64,000 bases of DNA from Balneolales bacterium ANBcel1 (lineage in GTDB: Bacteria > Bacteroidota > Rhodothermia > Balneolales > Natronogracilivirgulaceae), in the NCBI GenBank assembly GCA_029688905.1, contig JARULB010000001.1, forward strand, positions 1-64,000. Direction: 5' to 3'. The position numbers and the translations under genes are program-made. Under the pieces are notes generated by a model. The model had not been told where the DNA came from. It made no database searches and was given only the letters and a program-made list of their open reading frames with translations. Positions 12,157 through 21,238 of this stretch are shown here, piece by piece; within the stretch, counting starts at the first letter, position 1; every line of letters begins with the position of its first letter.

Positions 12157-12170
12157 AACTTTCCTCCAAT
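12157..12170 (-). promoter_or_regulatory. Strong ribosome binding site of htpX
   Basis: On the minus strand ATTGGAGGAAAG precedes the ATG at 12153 by a few bases. It decides the start against a longer open frame and stands out because most genes here lack a clear Shine-Dalgarno. Confidence 0.7.
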
Positions 12171-12428
12171 CAATTATTACCAGACTTGTTTTCCGGAGTA
12201 TAACTTGCCGGAATGCAAAATTATTATCCGAACAGAAAAACACCCGTGAGCCGGGAAACATTTCGTTTTTTACAGTTTAATAATCTCTTTTTTTTTATTC
12301 TGCAGATGGCAAATGAAACCACTGCCGGCATCGTATGTACACGGACGCGGCCTGACCCGGGCGCTCATACCCGAATTGAATCGTGAGGCCGACCGACTTT
12401 TTCCACAAACTGCAAAATACAACTTACC

Positions 12429-13883
12429 ATGCGACAATCCGATCAGAAAAAAAACGGCTCCTTCAACCGCAGGGACTTTCTCAAAACCGGGGCGCTGTCC
12501 GGTCTGTTTATTGGCTCCGGAGCGTTTGTTACCGGCTGCAGCCCCCAAAGTAACGGCGTGGCACGGCCGGGAGATGTCAAGAATATCATTTTCATGGTAA
12601 GTGACGGTATGAGCAGCGGAACCCTCGCAGCCGCCGATCAGCTGCTCCGCCGCAACTACGGCCGGCCCTCAAGCTGGATTTCGCTCTACGAATCGGGAAA
12701 AGCGACACGGGGCCTGATGGACATGGCATCGGCCAGCTCCGTCGTCACCTGTTCCGCCGCCGCATCGAGCTCCTGGGGGTGCGGGCAGCGTGTCAACAAC
12801 GGAAGGGTGAACATGACCGAGGATGGCGAGCCGCTCACACCCATCCTGAAGATTTTCCGGGATGCGGGCAAGGCGACCGGACTGGCCACCACCACCACCA
12901 TTACCCATGCCACACCGGCCGGTTTTGGTGCCAACGTGATGGAGCGCGGCGACGAGCAGACTATTGCCGTCCAGTATCTGGAACGCGGATATGACCTGCT
13001 CCTCGGCGGCGGTCACCGGCATCTGGCTCCCGACCGGCGCGAGGACGGCCGCGATCTCTATGCCGAATTTGCAGAAGCCGGCTACCGTATCGCCAGAACC
13101 AAACAGGAAATGCAGCAGGGTGAAAACAGTAAAAAGCTTCTCGGCGTCTTCTACAACGGCCATCTCCCCTACAACCTGAATCATATCAATACCGAAGAGT
13201 ACCGCCGTGACATCCCAACCCTGGCTGAAATGACCGAGACCGCCCTCGCACAGCTCTCCGGCAAACCCAACGGATTTATCCTGCAGGTGGAAGGCGGACG
13301 AGTAGACCACGCCGCCCACGGTAACGACGCCGCCGGCCTGGTTTATGACCAGATCGCATTTGACGATGCGGTCGCCAAAGCGGTTGCTTTCGCCGAAGGG
13401 CGCGATGATACCCTGGTAATCATCACCACCGACCATGGCAACGCCAACCCGGGCCTTAGCGGCACCGGTGCCTACTATAATGATAGCGGACCCGCTCTCG
13501 ACCAGCTCGCCGATTTCCGTTACACCAACAGCTGGATGCTTCGTCAGCTCAATGAAAACAGCTCGGTAAGTAGTATCCGTGAGACGGTTGAGTACGCTTC
13601 CGGAATTGCGATCGGCAGGGATGAGGCGGAAATCCTGCGCAAGGCTTTTGCCGGTGATTATCAAAACCTGAACCGGGGGATGAGCCGCCCCGCACAGGTG
13701 ATGGGGCAAATTTTTGCCAATTACCTGGCATTCAACTGGGTAAGTGGCGCCCATACTGCCGATTACGTTGAACTTGCCGCCATGGGTCCCGGCAGCGAAA
13801 AAATCGGAGCGTTTACCAGAAACACCGACCTGTTCCATCTTATGGTGGAACTGGCGGGAGTTCAGCAATACGCTGAGGTATAA
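12429..13883 (+). CDS. Alkaline phosphatase, Tat-exported lipoprotein-like
   Basis: PhoA-superfamily metallophosphatase releasing phosphate from organic esters outside the cytoplasmic membrane. The N terminus carries a twin-arginine motif (FNRRDFLKTG), a hydrophobic stretch, and a Cys in FVTGCS that could be a lipobox, so export by Tat and lipid anchoring are both plausible. Metal-site motifs are normal: VSDGMSSG, VEGGRVDHAAHGNDAAG, TTDHGN and SGAHTADY. The nucleophile region reads VVTCSAAASSSWGCG, so the usual Asp before the catalytic Ser is a Cys. Length 484 aa. Divergent from htpX with 275 bp between starts. TatA is encoded at 21.4 kb. Confidence 0.92.
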   Translation: MRQSDQKKNGSFNRRDFLKTGALSGLFIGSGAFVTGCSPQSNGVARPGDVKNIIFMVSDGMSSGTLAAADQLLRRNYGRPSSWISLYESGKATRGLMDMASASSVVTCSAAASSSWGCGQRVNNGRVNMTEDGEPLTPILKIFRDAGKATGLATTTTITHATPAGFGANVMERGDEQTIAVQYLERGYDLLLGGGHRHLAPDRREDGRDLYAEFAEAGYRIARTKQEMQQGENSKKLLGVFYNGHLPYNLNHINTEEYRRDIPTLAEMTETALAQLSGKPNGFILQVEGGRVDHAAHGNDAAGLVYDQIAFDDAVAKAVAFAEGRDDTLVIITTDHGNANPGLSGTGAYYNDSGPALDQLADFRYTNSWMLRQLNENSSVSSIRETVEYASGIAIGRDEAEILRKAFAGDYQNLNRGMSRPAQVMGQIFANYLAFNWVSGAHTADYVELAAMGPGSEKIGAFTRNTDLFHLMVELAGVQQYAEV

Positions 13884-13887
13884 GAGG

Positions 13888-14898
13888 TTACGGGCGCCGA
13901 TGGAGCGGGGCCGCCGATCGGTTGAGATACCGGTTTTCCGGATCCCTCACATTGGCGCCTGCCACCCGGATATTGCGCTTTAACCCTTCGAATTTCGCCC
14001 GCTTGACGGTACTTTTCCGGAAGAGCTCCCGATATTCGTGGAGGTTCAGCTCCTCCCAGTAGTTAATGTCACGGTCGGCGCTCTCCGGCCGTGCGAACAG
14101 GCGTTCTTCCGCCCCTGGCTCCGCCCTGCGGTTCCACGGGCACACATCCTGACAAATATCGCATCCGAAAATCCACTCCCCCATCTGTCGGTGGTACTCC
14201 TCCGGGATTTCATCGCGCAGTTCAATGGTGAAGTAGGAGATGCACTTGCTGCCGTCTACCTTGTAAGGTTCGTAAATGGCATCGGTCGGACACGCGTCAA
14301 TGCACCGGGTGCAGGTTCCGCAGTGGTCGGCTACCGGCGCATCGTAATCAAACTCGACATCCAGTATCATCTCCCCCAGGAAAAACCAGGAACCCTGGTG
14401 ACGGTTCAGCACGTTGGTGTGCTTGCCCAGCCACCCAATGCCCGACTCCACCGCCCAGGCTTTGTCCAGTACCGGCGCCGTATCCACAAACACGCGGCCT
14501 TCGACATTGCCGGTGATCTCCGCGGTAAAGGCATACAAATCAAACAGCTTCTCCTTGACGACCTTGTGATAATCATCGCCCAGCGCATACTTTGATATTT
14601 TGGGATTCTTCGAATCCACCTGCATGTTCGCCAGTTCGGGCTGATGGTAACTGATCATCAGCGAGACCACCGACCGGGCACCCGGCACCAGCTTTCGGGG
14701 ATCCACCCGCTTGTCGAAGTGGTTCTCCATCCATTGCATGGATCCGTGCCGTCCCTCCCTGAGCCACTGCTCCAGATGGCTCTCTTCCTGCTCCAGGCGC
14801 CGTGCACGGGCGAATCCGACACCGTCGAATCCCAGGCGAAACGCTTCACGGCGAACAAGTTCGGTTCTTCTGGTGATGTTGTTGATGATGCGATCCAT
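13888..14898 (-). CDS. queG: Epoxyqueuosine reductase
   Basis: Reduces epoxyqueuosine to queuosine in tRNA, the last step of queuosine formation. It is a cobalamin-dependent protein with two 4Fe-4S clusters. The ferredoxin-like cysteines are visible as CGTCTRCIDACPTDAI and CDICQDVCPW, and the N-terminal DUF1730 region holds LVPGARSVVSLMISYH. Length 336 aa; the C-terminal HEAT-like part is short. The stop lies only 4 bp from the alkaline phosphatase stop (convergent). The start is ATG 14898; the stop of the upstream membrane protein gene is 11 bp away, so they are likely cotranscribed. Confidence 0.95.
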   Translation of the reverse strand: MDRIINNITRRTELVRREAFRLGFDGVGFARARRLEQEESHLEQWLREGRHGSMQWMENHFDKRVDPRKLVPGARSVVSLMISYHQPELANMQVDSKNPKISKYALGDDYHKVVKEKLFDLYAFTAEITGNVEGRVFVDTAPVLDKAWAVESGIGWLGKHTNVLNRHQGSWFFLGEMILDVEFDYDAPVADHCGTCTRCIDACPTDAIYEPYKVDGSKCISYFTIELRDEIPEEYHRQMGEWIFGCDICQDVCPWNRRAEPGAEERLFARPESADRDINYWEELNLHEYRELFRKSTVKRAKFEGLKRNIRVAGANVRDPENRYLNRSAAPLHRRP

Positions 14899-14909
14899 AG
14901 CACTGCATT

Positions 14910-16085
14910 TCAGCGGTTCGGGGCGGACGATGAACGGCCATCGTCATGCTTCTCCTCTACGGGGTCCGATCCTCCGGAATCCCCCGGGTCCCCCTCATTC
15001 TCTTCGGATTCAGCGGCCGATCTACCATCTGGAGCCGAGATGATCGCATCCCGCAACCGGCGCTGAAAATCCTCCTCATCCTCGGCCAGATCCCGCAGTT
15101 TCCACTGCTGAATGCCGACCTGCTGCTTGACGATCTCAATGGAGCGGTCAATGGTCTCGACCACCATGCGGTTCAGTTCCGAATCTTCCTCTTTCAGCAA
15201 TATCGCGTCAAACAGAATGTCGGCAGATTCATCAATCAGCAGGCGGTTTCGATCGGAAGCCAGGTCCTGCATGATCCCGTTAATCACGTTGAAGGTGATG
15301 TCATGGATTGCCTGGCTGATGGTTTGCCTGATCAGCGATCCGAACACCGGAATCTGATCCAGCCGGGCCATCTCCCGGTTCTCCTCGACAGCCAGGCTGA
15401 TGCGTTCCCGCACATATTCCCGGATGTCTTCGCGGTAGCGGGCGTAGTTATCCGCCGACACCTTCTCCACACGATGGGAAATCCACTCCACCAGATTCTC
15501 CTTCTGGGGCATGACCACCTCGCCAACGATGCGATCGACAACGGGTCCGCCGTTTCTGACCTCCTGCTGGATATCGCTCAATATGTTGAGCGTCACCTTG
15601 TCCGACAGCTCCCCAATCAATATGCCGTAGTACTTTCGAATAAACGAAAAAAGTGCAGTCTCACTCAGGTCGATGATCCCGCTCTTCTGCAGCCGGTACA
15701 CAATGGAAAAGATCCTGAGCAGTCGCAGGAAGCGAAATCCGCCCAGCGGGATGCACCCCAGCAAATCATAAAAGTGGATAAACGGGAAAAAAAACCAGCG
15801 ATGATACACTCTGTGATATATGGCCATCCCCCAGCGAATGAAAAATTCGGTCAGAAAAACCGAGATAAACATCAGGTCGATGAGTATGAAACGCGGGTGG
15901 ATGGCAGAGGCGTACCAGTCTGTAAAACCCGGCGCGATGGAATAGAGTCCATCACGCAGAATCTCATACTCAAAAAGCCAGTCAAAGACGATCCAGGTCA
16001 GGTTCACCACCAAAAGCAGGATCATCAGGGCATCCAGCGCAAAAAAGGAAAAACGGGAATGTGAGCGGTCTTCTCTGTTCGGCAT
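14910..16085 (-). CDS. Voltage-sensor-like membrane protein with large soluble C-terminal region
   Basis: A 391 aa protein whose first part (about residues 10-150) has about four hydrophobic segments. The last contains FRFLRLLRIFSIVYRLQKSG, with Arg at roughly every third position like an S4 helix. I see no pore helix or selectivity filter after it. From about residue 150 onward the protein is soluble, helical and charged, with regular VEWISHRVEKVSADN-type amphipathic stretches, and it ends in an acidic Glu/Asp/Ser-rich tail. It may be an ion-transporter family relative lacking a pore; its function is unknown. ATG 16085 (MPNREDRSHSR) is preferred over a longer frame from 16193. It is followed by queG. 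Confidence 0.7.
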   Translation of the reverse strand: MPNREDRSHSRFSFFALDALMILLLVVNLTWIVFDWLFEYEILRDGLYSIAPGFTDWYASAIHPRFILIDLMFISVFLTEFFIRWGMAIYHRVYHRWFFFPFIHFYDLLGCIPLGGFRFLRLLRIFSIVYRLQKSGIIDLSETALFSFIRKYYGILIGELSDKVTLNILSDIQQEVRNGGPVVDRIVGEVVMPQKENLVEWISHRVEKVSADNYARYREDIREYVRERISLAVEENREMARLDQIPVFGSLIRQTISQAIHDITFNVINGIMQDLASDRNRLLIDESADILFDAILLKEEDSELNRMVVETIDRSIEIVKQQVGIQQWKLRDLAEDEEDFQRRLRDAIISAPDGRSAAESEENEGDPGDSGGSDPVEEKHDDGRSSSAPNR

Positions 16086-16346
16086 GCCACAAATTACTAC
16101 TCGGAGTAAACTATCCCAATCTCTTTTTGGAATCTTTTGCGTTCTGTCCGGGCATTTGTATATTAGGGCACTCCTTCCTTGTAATTTAATCACTTAGAGA
16201 TAAGTCAGGTTGCGCCTGTGAAGCTGTCCGACATGAAAACGAGAAGGAATGCAACACCAACCGTCAACGGCCGGATGGCTACACTGTATCTGTATGTGCA
16301 GCTGTTTCCCGGCCGGAAAATGATAACCAAACCCGACATGCATATC

Positions 16347-16868
16347 ATGAAGTCAACCAACAAAATCCTTTCACTGACCCTGATACTCTCCATTACGCTG
16401 CTTGCCCACACCGGCGCTATGGCCCAGCAAAACGATGGTTCCGATATCTTTATCGGCGGCGGACTCACCTACGGAGAATCGATCGATGAACTCGGCCTGC
16501 AACTTGGAGGATACTACATCTTTAACGAAGACTTCCGGTTCGGCGGTGATTTTATCTACTGGTTTGTCGATTCTCCCCAGGATGCATCCAACACCTTCTT
16601 CGAGTTGAATGGCAACGCCCATTACCTGTTCTACCGGGAGGGTGATATCACGCTTTACGGCATCGGGTCGCTTGGTATCCATTACAACAGCTTCGAGGTG
16701 ACCTTCAACGGCGGCAGCATTTCCGATTCCAACACCGACCTGGCACTTGGCGTGGGTGCTGGAATTGAGTACAATGCCGGTCCGGTGCTGCTTTACGGTG
16801 AACCCCGTTTTTTCCTTACCGGATTTGACCAGCTGACACTCTCTTTCGGAGTGCGCTTCGGTATTTAA
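16347..16868 (+). CDS. Small outer-membrane beta-barrel protein
   Basis: A 173 aa secreted protein with a clear signal peptide (MKSTNKILSLTLILSITLLA, cleavage near AMAQQ). Alternating aromatic/hydrophobic strands follow, such as LGLQLGGYYIFNED, NAHYLFYREGD and VLLYGEPRFFLTG, and it ends in LTLSFGVRFGI, a terminal beta strand with a hydrophobic end. It resembles an eight-stranded OmpX/OmpW-like or OmpA-type porin family barrel. No enzyme motif is seen. The start at 16347 is chosen because it begins directly at the signal peptide; longer in-frame starts add an unlikely basic leader. Confidence 0.8.
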   Translation: MKSTNKILSLTLILSITLLAHTGAMAQQNDGSDIFIGGGLTYGESIDELGLQLGGYYIFNEDFRFGGDFIYWFVDSPQDASNTFFELNGNAHYLFYREGDITLYGIGSLGIHYNSFEVTFNGGSISDSNTDLALGVGAGIEYNAGPVLLYGEPRFFLTGFDQLTLSFGVRFGI

Positions 16869-16883
16869 CCCTTGCGGAATTCA

Positions 16884-16910
16884 CGCGCCAATGCTTTTTT
16901 TCGCGGCGCG
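16884..16910. terminator. Possible hairpin terminator between convergent genes
   Basis: The arms cgcgcc and ggcgcg pair around a T-rich loop in the gap between the convergent beta-barrel and sigma factor genes. There is no clear T run after the stem, so this is weak. Confidence 0.35.
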
Positions 16911-16971
16911 GCAGTGATCTGCGATGCCGGTTCCAGCCGGGATTCCCCAGCGAAGCCCGCTGGCCGGTATC

Positions 16972-17556
16972 TTAATAAGCGCGAATACGATCCTTCAGGT
17001 ATTTGTTAAGCAACTCCCTCGCCCGGAAAATGTGCGCCTTCACCGTACCCAGCGGCAGATTCAGTTCTTCGGAAATCTCTTCGTAGCTCATCTCATCCAT
17101 ATGCCGCATCCGGATGACCAGCCGGTATTTCTCCGGCAGGCTCTCCACCGCGTCCCGTATGAGTTTGCGTCGCTGCTTTCTGATGATATCACGGTCGGTT
17201 CCGGACGTCTCGTCCGCAATTTCCATCCTCATCTCTCCATCCTTACCAGGCACAGGCTCATCGATGGAGTATGTCTGAAGCTTTTTTTTACGCAGAAAAT
17301 CGATGGTGTGATTTGTGGCGATCCGGTAGATCCAGGTGGAAAACGCGTACTCCCTGTTATAGGACTTCAGGCAGTCAAACGCCTTCAGAAATGCCTCCTG
17401 GACCAGATCCTCCACCACATCCCGGTTCCTGACCATTTTCAGCACATGGAAATACAACGGCCTCTGGTACTTGTCAACAAGCTGCTGATACGCTTTCTGA
17501 TCGCCGGAAAGCGCTGCCTCCACCAGTGTAATATCTTTTGTGCTGCTGTTGCTCAT
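16972..17556 (-). CDS. ECF-type RNA polymerase sigma factor
   Basis: A 194 aa sigma-70 family protein, RpoE-like. Sigma region 2 covers about residues 15-90 with DLVQEAFLKAFDCL and FSTWIYRIATNHTIDFLRKKK. Region 4 covers about 125-185 with LPEKYRLVIRMRHMDEMSYE and the helix-turn-helix LNLPLGTVKAHIFRARELL. No anti-sigma factor gene lies next to it: upstream is prmA's 3' end and a 200 bp spacer, downstream is a convergent barrel gene. Its target promoters cannot be told from the window. Confidence 0.93.
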   Translation of the reverse strand: MSNSSTKDITLVEAALSGDQKAYQQLVDKYQRPLYFHVLKMVRNRDVVEDLVQEAFLKAFDCLKSYNREYAFSTWIYRIATNHTIDFLRKKKLQTYSIDEPVPGKDGEMRMEIADETSGTDRDIIRKQRRKLIRDAVESLPEKYRLVIRMRHMDEMSYEEISEELNLPLGTVKAHIFRARELLNKYLKDRIRAY

Positions 17557-17756
17557 TGGGTACCTGTCAATAATCCGAATCCTGATTTGATTGAACCGGC
17601 CGGAAACTGGGCTAATTATTTCCGCAGAAAATATAGCAAGAATCCGGTATGAATTCTAAGCCGTTTCTGCACTTTCGCCGCCGGGTATCTTCACTTTCAC
17701 TATCTGGGTAACCGCACTTGCGTTGCCGGATATCTATTCATTCGCTGCCGCTGTTA

Positions 17757-18617
17757 TCAGCTTTTTTTAAGCACCAGAGCAAGCCATTCGTTTTCCTGCC
17801 GCGAATCGGTACACTCAAGAGAAGCATAGGCGGGGTGAGCCATTATGGCCGTGCGGTCTCCCTCCAAAATTCCGGAGAGCAGCAGGCGTCCGCCGGGAGC
17901 CAGGCGCCGGGTGAGTTCGTCGCCCAAATCCAGCAGCACGTTGCGGTTGATATTTGCCAGGATCAGGTCGAACCGTTCTTCATCCTGAATCTGTTCGGAG
18001 GAACCGATTCGAATCGCAAGCCGGCCGGCCACCCGGTTCAGCGCCGCGTTTTCGTTCGCGTTGTCATAGCACCACGGGTCCAGGTCAATGCCGACGGCCT
18101 CGGAAGCGCCCAGTTTGAGTGCGCCGATGGCCAGAATTCCGGTTCCGGTCCCCATATCCAGCACCTTGTCGCCCTCTGCCACACTGCCCGGCAGCAGATG
18201 CAGCAACAGTCGCGTGGTTTCGTGATACCCCGTTCCGAATGCCATTTTGGGATCGATGGCGATCGCTATCTTGTCAGCAGGCACGGGTTCGTCCGTCCAT
18301 GTGGGGTGGATGTGGAAGGAGCCGATGGTCTGCGGACGAATCGTCTTCTCCCACTCCTCATTCCAGTTCCTCTCCTCGACGCGCTCTTCCGAAAGGATGC
18401 GGCACTCTTCCGGCAGGCCCGAAAGCCACTCTTGCAGCCGTTCCCGCAGCGCATCACCATACTTCTCCGGTGAAATCCATGCCGAGAGCAGGGCCTCCTG
18501 CTGTTCAAATGCCTCAAAGCTGTAGTCCAGCAACTCCCCGATCACCAGCTCCTGCAGCTCGTCAGGCACCTGCAAACGGACGTTCAGGTGCGCCACCGGT
18601 TTTCTATTGGCGTTCAT
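17757..18617 (-). CDS. prmA: Ribosomal protein L11 methyltransferase
   Basis: SAM-dependent methylation of ribosomal protein L11. The 286 aa protein has the N-terminal substrate-recognition part and the class I methyltransferase core with DKVLDMGTGTGILAIGALKLG, followed by IDLDPWCYDNANENAALN and the LILANINRNVLL motif diagnostic of PrmA. Its start overlaps the 3' end of the M28 peptidase gene by 14 bp on the same strand, which implies translational coupling. It is the last gene of the tatA-gatA-M28-prmA run. Confidence 0.95.
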   Translation of the reverse strand: MNANRKPVAHLNVRLQVPDELQELVIGELLDYSFEAFEQQEALLSAWISPEKYGDALRERLQEWLSGLPEECRILSEERVEERNWNEEWEKTIRPQTIGSFHIHPTWTDEPVPADKIAIAIDPKMAFGTGYHETTRLLLHLLPGSVAEGDKVLDMGTGTGILAIGALKLGASEAVGIDLDPWCYDNANENAALNRVAGRLAIRIGSSEQIQDEERFDLILANINRNVLLDLGDELTRRLAPGGRLLLSGILEGDRTAIMAHPAYASLECTDSRQENEWLALVLKKS

Positions 18618-19644
18618 TCTGCTGTTTTCCGATTCGTGTATAGATGAAATGGGTCATCACCTCACCGACGGCCTGCAGCGTCTCCCGGCTGATGATCTCC
18701 ATGTTGTCGTCGTGGGTGTGCCAGTATTCCGGGAAACGGACGCCGCCGCTTTCCGGCGGTTTATGGTGGATGATGTTGATGGTGGGGATACCGGCGTCGC
18801 GATTCACAATCCAGTGGTCATCGGCAATCGTGGATCCCCTGCGATCGGGGAACAGCTCCTCATACCCAAGTTCGGCCGCCTGTGCCCAGACTTCCCTGAC
18901 CAGCTGCGGGGCGTACTGCATCGAAAAGCCCTCTTTGGGAAAAACCGCGCCTTCACCGCCGACCATATCCAGCAAAATCCCGAACCGGGGCCGGTAGCCG
19001 GGCACCGGCGGATTGGCTGCCCAATGGCGCGCACCCAGGAAGTAGTAGTCCAGGTCGCCCTCATGGCCGTAATCCTCACCGTCAAACAAAATGATATCCA
19101 CGCCAACGGGCGGGGGATGGTCGCGAAACAGCCTGGCCAGCTCCAGAAGTACACCGACACCGCTGCCGCCATCGTCGGCTCCGGGAATCGGCTCGTGCCG
19201 CAAACGCGGATCGCCGTCACGTTCCGCTCTGGGTCGCGTATCCCAGTGCGCCAGCAGCATGATCCTGTCGGTAACATCGGGCCGAAACGAGGCGATGATA
19301 TTTCCCATATCATAGAGATCCTCTTCGTATCCGACGTGAGTAAAGCGCTGAATGAAGACCGAACGGTTACCTGCATATTTGCGCAGGGTTTCTGCGAGGT
19401 ACTCCATGGCCTGCGCGTGGCCGGCCGAACCGGGGTTCCGCGGACCAAACGCTACCTGCTGCTCGATAAAATGATATGCCGAATCCGCAGAGAAAGCCGG
19501 CACATGGCGGTCGCGGTCAACCAATCCAAACCGGTCATTATCCGCCTCCGAGGAGCACGCAATGGCACCGAAACAGAAGATCAGGGCCGCCGGCAGCAGC
19601 ACCCGCCATCGGCAGCAGGTAAATGGTTGTAGGTGAAGTGACAT
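18604..19644 (-). CDS. M28 family metallopeptidase lipoprotein (glutaminyl cyclase-like)
   Basis: Secreted zinc enzyme of 346 aa. It has a signal peptide ending in the lipobox GAIAC at about residues 26-30, so it is a predicted lipoprotein. The M28 zinc/catalytic residues appear as LLAHWDTRP, PGADDGGSGVGVLLELARL, ILFDGEDYG, ILLDMVGG and YWHTHDDNME. This layout matches bacterial glutaminyl-peptide cyclotransferase-like M28 proteins as well as aminopeptidases, and the sequence alone does not decide. The start at 19644 puts the signal peptide at the N terminus; the longer frame to 19806 would run into gatA. It overlaps prmA by 14 bp. Confidence 0.88.
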   Translation of the reverse strand: MSLHLQPFTCCRWRVLLPAALIFCFGAIACSSEADNDRFGLVDRDRHVPAFSADSAYHFIEQQVAFGPRNPGSAGHAQAMEYLAETLRKYAGNRSVFIQRFTHVGYEEDLYDMGNIIASFRPDVTDRIMLLAHWDTRPRAERDGDPRLRHEPIPGADDGGSGVGVLLELARLFRDHPPPVGVDIILFDGEDYGHEGDLDYYFLGARHWAANPPVPGYRPRFGILLDMVGGEGAVFPKEGFSMQYAPQLVREVWAQAAELGYEELFPDRRGSTIADDHWIVNRDAGIPTINIIHHKPPESGGVRFPEYWHTHDDNMEIISRETLQAVGEVMTHFIYTRIGKQQNERQ

Positions 19645-19673
19645 GGGAAGTAGAGAGAAATACAGTGAGTATT

Positions 19674-21209
19674 TCAGCCAGCGGCATTTTCCGCCAGCAG
19701 CGCGGCGTTGAAAAGCTGTGGCTCCCGGAAGGCATCCGCCATCAGCTGAACTCCGATCGGCATATTGTCGGCATCGTGCCGGCCGGCCGGAACGCTGATG
19801 CCGCAAATCCCGGCAAGGTTGGCCGATATGGTATAGATATCGTTGAGATACATTTGGAGGGGGTCGTCCAGCTTGGATCCCAGGTCGAAGGCCGTTGTCG
19901 GTGCTGTCGGCGAGAGGATCACATCCACTTCGGAGAAGGCGTTCTCGAAATCCTGCCGGATCAACCGGCGAATGCGCTGCGCCTTGCCGTAATAGGCCTC
20001 ATAGTATCCGGCACTGAGCACATAGGTGCCGAGCATGATACGGCGCTTCACCTCCGGCCCGAAGCCTTCGGTCCGGCTTTGCTTGTACAGGCGGATCATG
20101 GGGCTGTCCATCGCGTTCAGTTCCTGCTGCAGGGCCGCGGTATCCGTCCCGTTGGCGGTTACGGAAGCCCGGATCGCGGCCTCCTCTTCCTTGAGCTCTT
20201 TTCTCACTTTCTTCATGTCGGCCCGGTGTCCGTAACGGATACCGTCAAAGCGCGCCAGGTTGCTGGAGGCCTCCGCGGTTGCAAGAATGTAGTAGGTGGC
20301 GATCGCATACTCGAGGTGAGGCAGGCGAATATCGACCAGCCGCGCCCCTTTCTGCTCCAGTTTGCGCGCAACGCCCATCACACGTTCACGAATCACAGGG
20401 TCCAGCCCCTCTCCGAAATACTCGACAGGGATGCCCACTTTTATGGCGGGATCGGGTTTCTCCAGCAGCGCGGGATAGTCGGGCACGGGGCGGGCGGATG
20501 AGGTGGCATCGCGGGGATCCTGGCCGGCGATTGCTTTCAGCAGAACCGCGGCATCGGTTACATTTGTCGCAAGCGGACCTATACAATCAAACGAAGAGGC
20601 GTAGGCGATCAGGCCGTAACGGGAGACCCGGCCGTAGCTGGGTTTGAGTCCGACCACACCGCAATACGACGCCGGCTGGCGGATGGAGCCACCGGTATCG
20701 GTTCCGAGGGTGGCGCCGCACATGCCTGCGGCCACGGCCGCCGCGCTCCCCCCGCTGGATCCACCCGAAACCTTCTGCGTGTTATGCGGGTTTTTAACCG
20801 GTCCATGGATGGAATTTTCGGTGGATGACCCCATGGCGAATTCGTCCATGTTGAGCCGGCCGACGATCACCGCATCCTGTTCCAAAATCCGCTCAACCAC
20901 CGTGGCATCGTAAACCGCCTCGTATGATTCGAGCATCCGCGAAGCACACGTCGCCTTGACACCTTTTTGGCAAAGCACCTCCTTGATCCCCATAACCGCA
21001 CCGGCAAGGGGCCCGGCACTGCCCGCCTCGATCTTTTTCTGAACGGCCGCCGCCTGCTCCAGGGCCTCATCCTGATGAAGCTGCGTGAATGCGTTGATTT
21101 CGGGATTGGCGGATTCAATTTGCGAAAAATACCCGGATACGAGATCAGTCAGGGATGCTTCCCCGGCTTCCACCGCCCGGCGCGCACTTCGGATGCTAGT
21201 GTAATTCAA
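19674..21209 (-). CDS. gatA: Asp-tRNA(Asn)/Glu-tRNA(Gln) amidotransferase subunit A
   Basis: Amidase subunit that releases ammonia from glutamine for transamidation of mischarged Glu-tRNA(Gln) or Asp-tRNA(Asn). The Ser-cisSer-Lys triad regions are present: MGIKEVLCQKG (Lys), SGGSSGGSAAAVAAG (cis-Ser) and DTGGSIRQPAS (nucleophile Ser). Length 511 aa. The start appears to be TTG at 21209: a stop lies in frame just upstream and the protein from MNYTSIRSARRAVEAGEASL already matches the family's N terminus. gatB and gatC are not adjacent. Upstream tatA ends 29 bp away and the M28 gene follows after 29 bp, so this is an operon. Confidence 0.95.
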   Translation of the reverse strand: MNYTSIRSARRAVEAGEASLTDLVSGYFSQIESANPEINAFTQLHQDEALEQAAAVQKKIEAGSAGPLAGAVMGIKEVLCQKGVKATCASRMLESYEAVYDATVVERILEQDAVIVGRLNMDEFAMGSSTENSIHGPVKNPHNTQKVSGGSSGGSAAAVAAGMCGATLGTDTGGSIRQPASYCGVVGLKPSYGRVSRYGLIAYASSFDCIGPLATNVTDAAVLLKAIAGQDPRDATSSARPVPDYPALLEKPDPAIKVGIPVEYFGEGLDPVIRERVMGVARKLEQKGARLVDIRLPHLEYAIATYYILATAEASSNLARFDGIRYGHRADMKKVRKELKEEEAAIRASVTANGTDTAALQQELNAMDSPMIRLYKQSRTEGFGPEVKRRIMLGTYVLSAGYYEAYYGKAQRIRRLIRQDFENAFSEVDVILSPTAPTTAFDLGSKLDDPLQMYLNDIYTISANLAGICGISVPAGRHDADNMPIGVQLMADAFREPQLFNAALLAENAAG

Positions 21210-21238
21210 AACGAATAAATACGATTTCTGGGAGGATT

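Noticed and set aside
11080-12249. Plus-strand open frame opposite htpX
   Set aside because: htpX has a zinc motif and a strong ribosome site on the minus strand; this frame is a shadow.
12669-13868. Antisense open frame opposite the alkaline phosphatase
   Set aside because: No motif; the plus frame has the metal-site motifs and a Tat signal.
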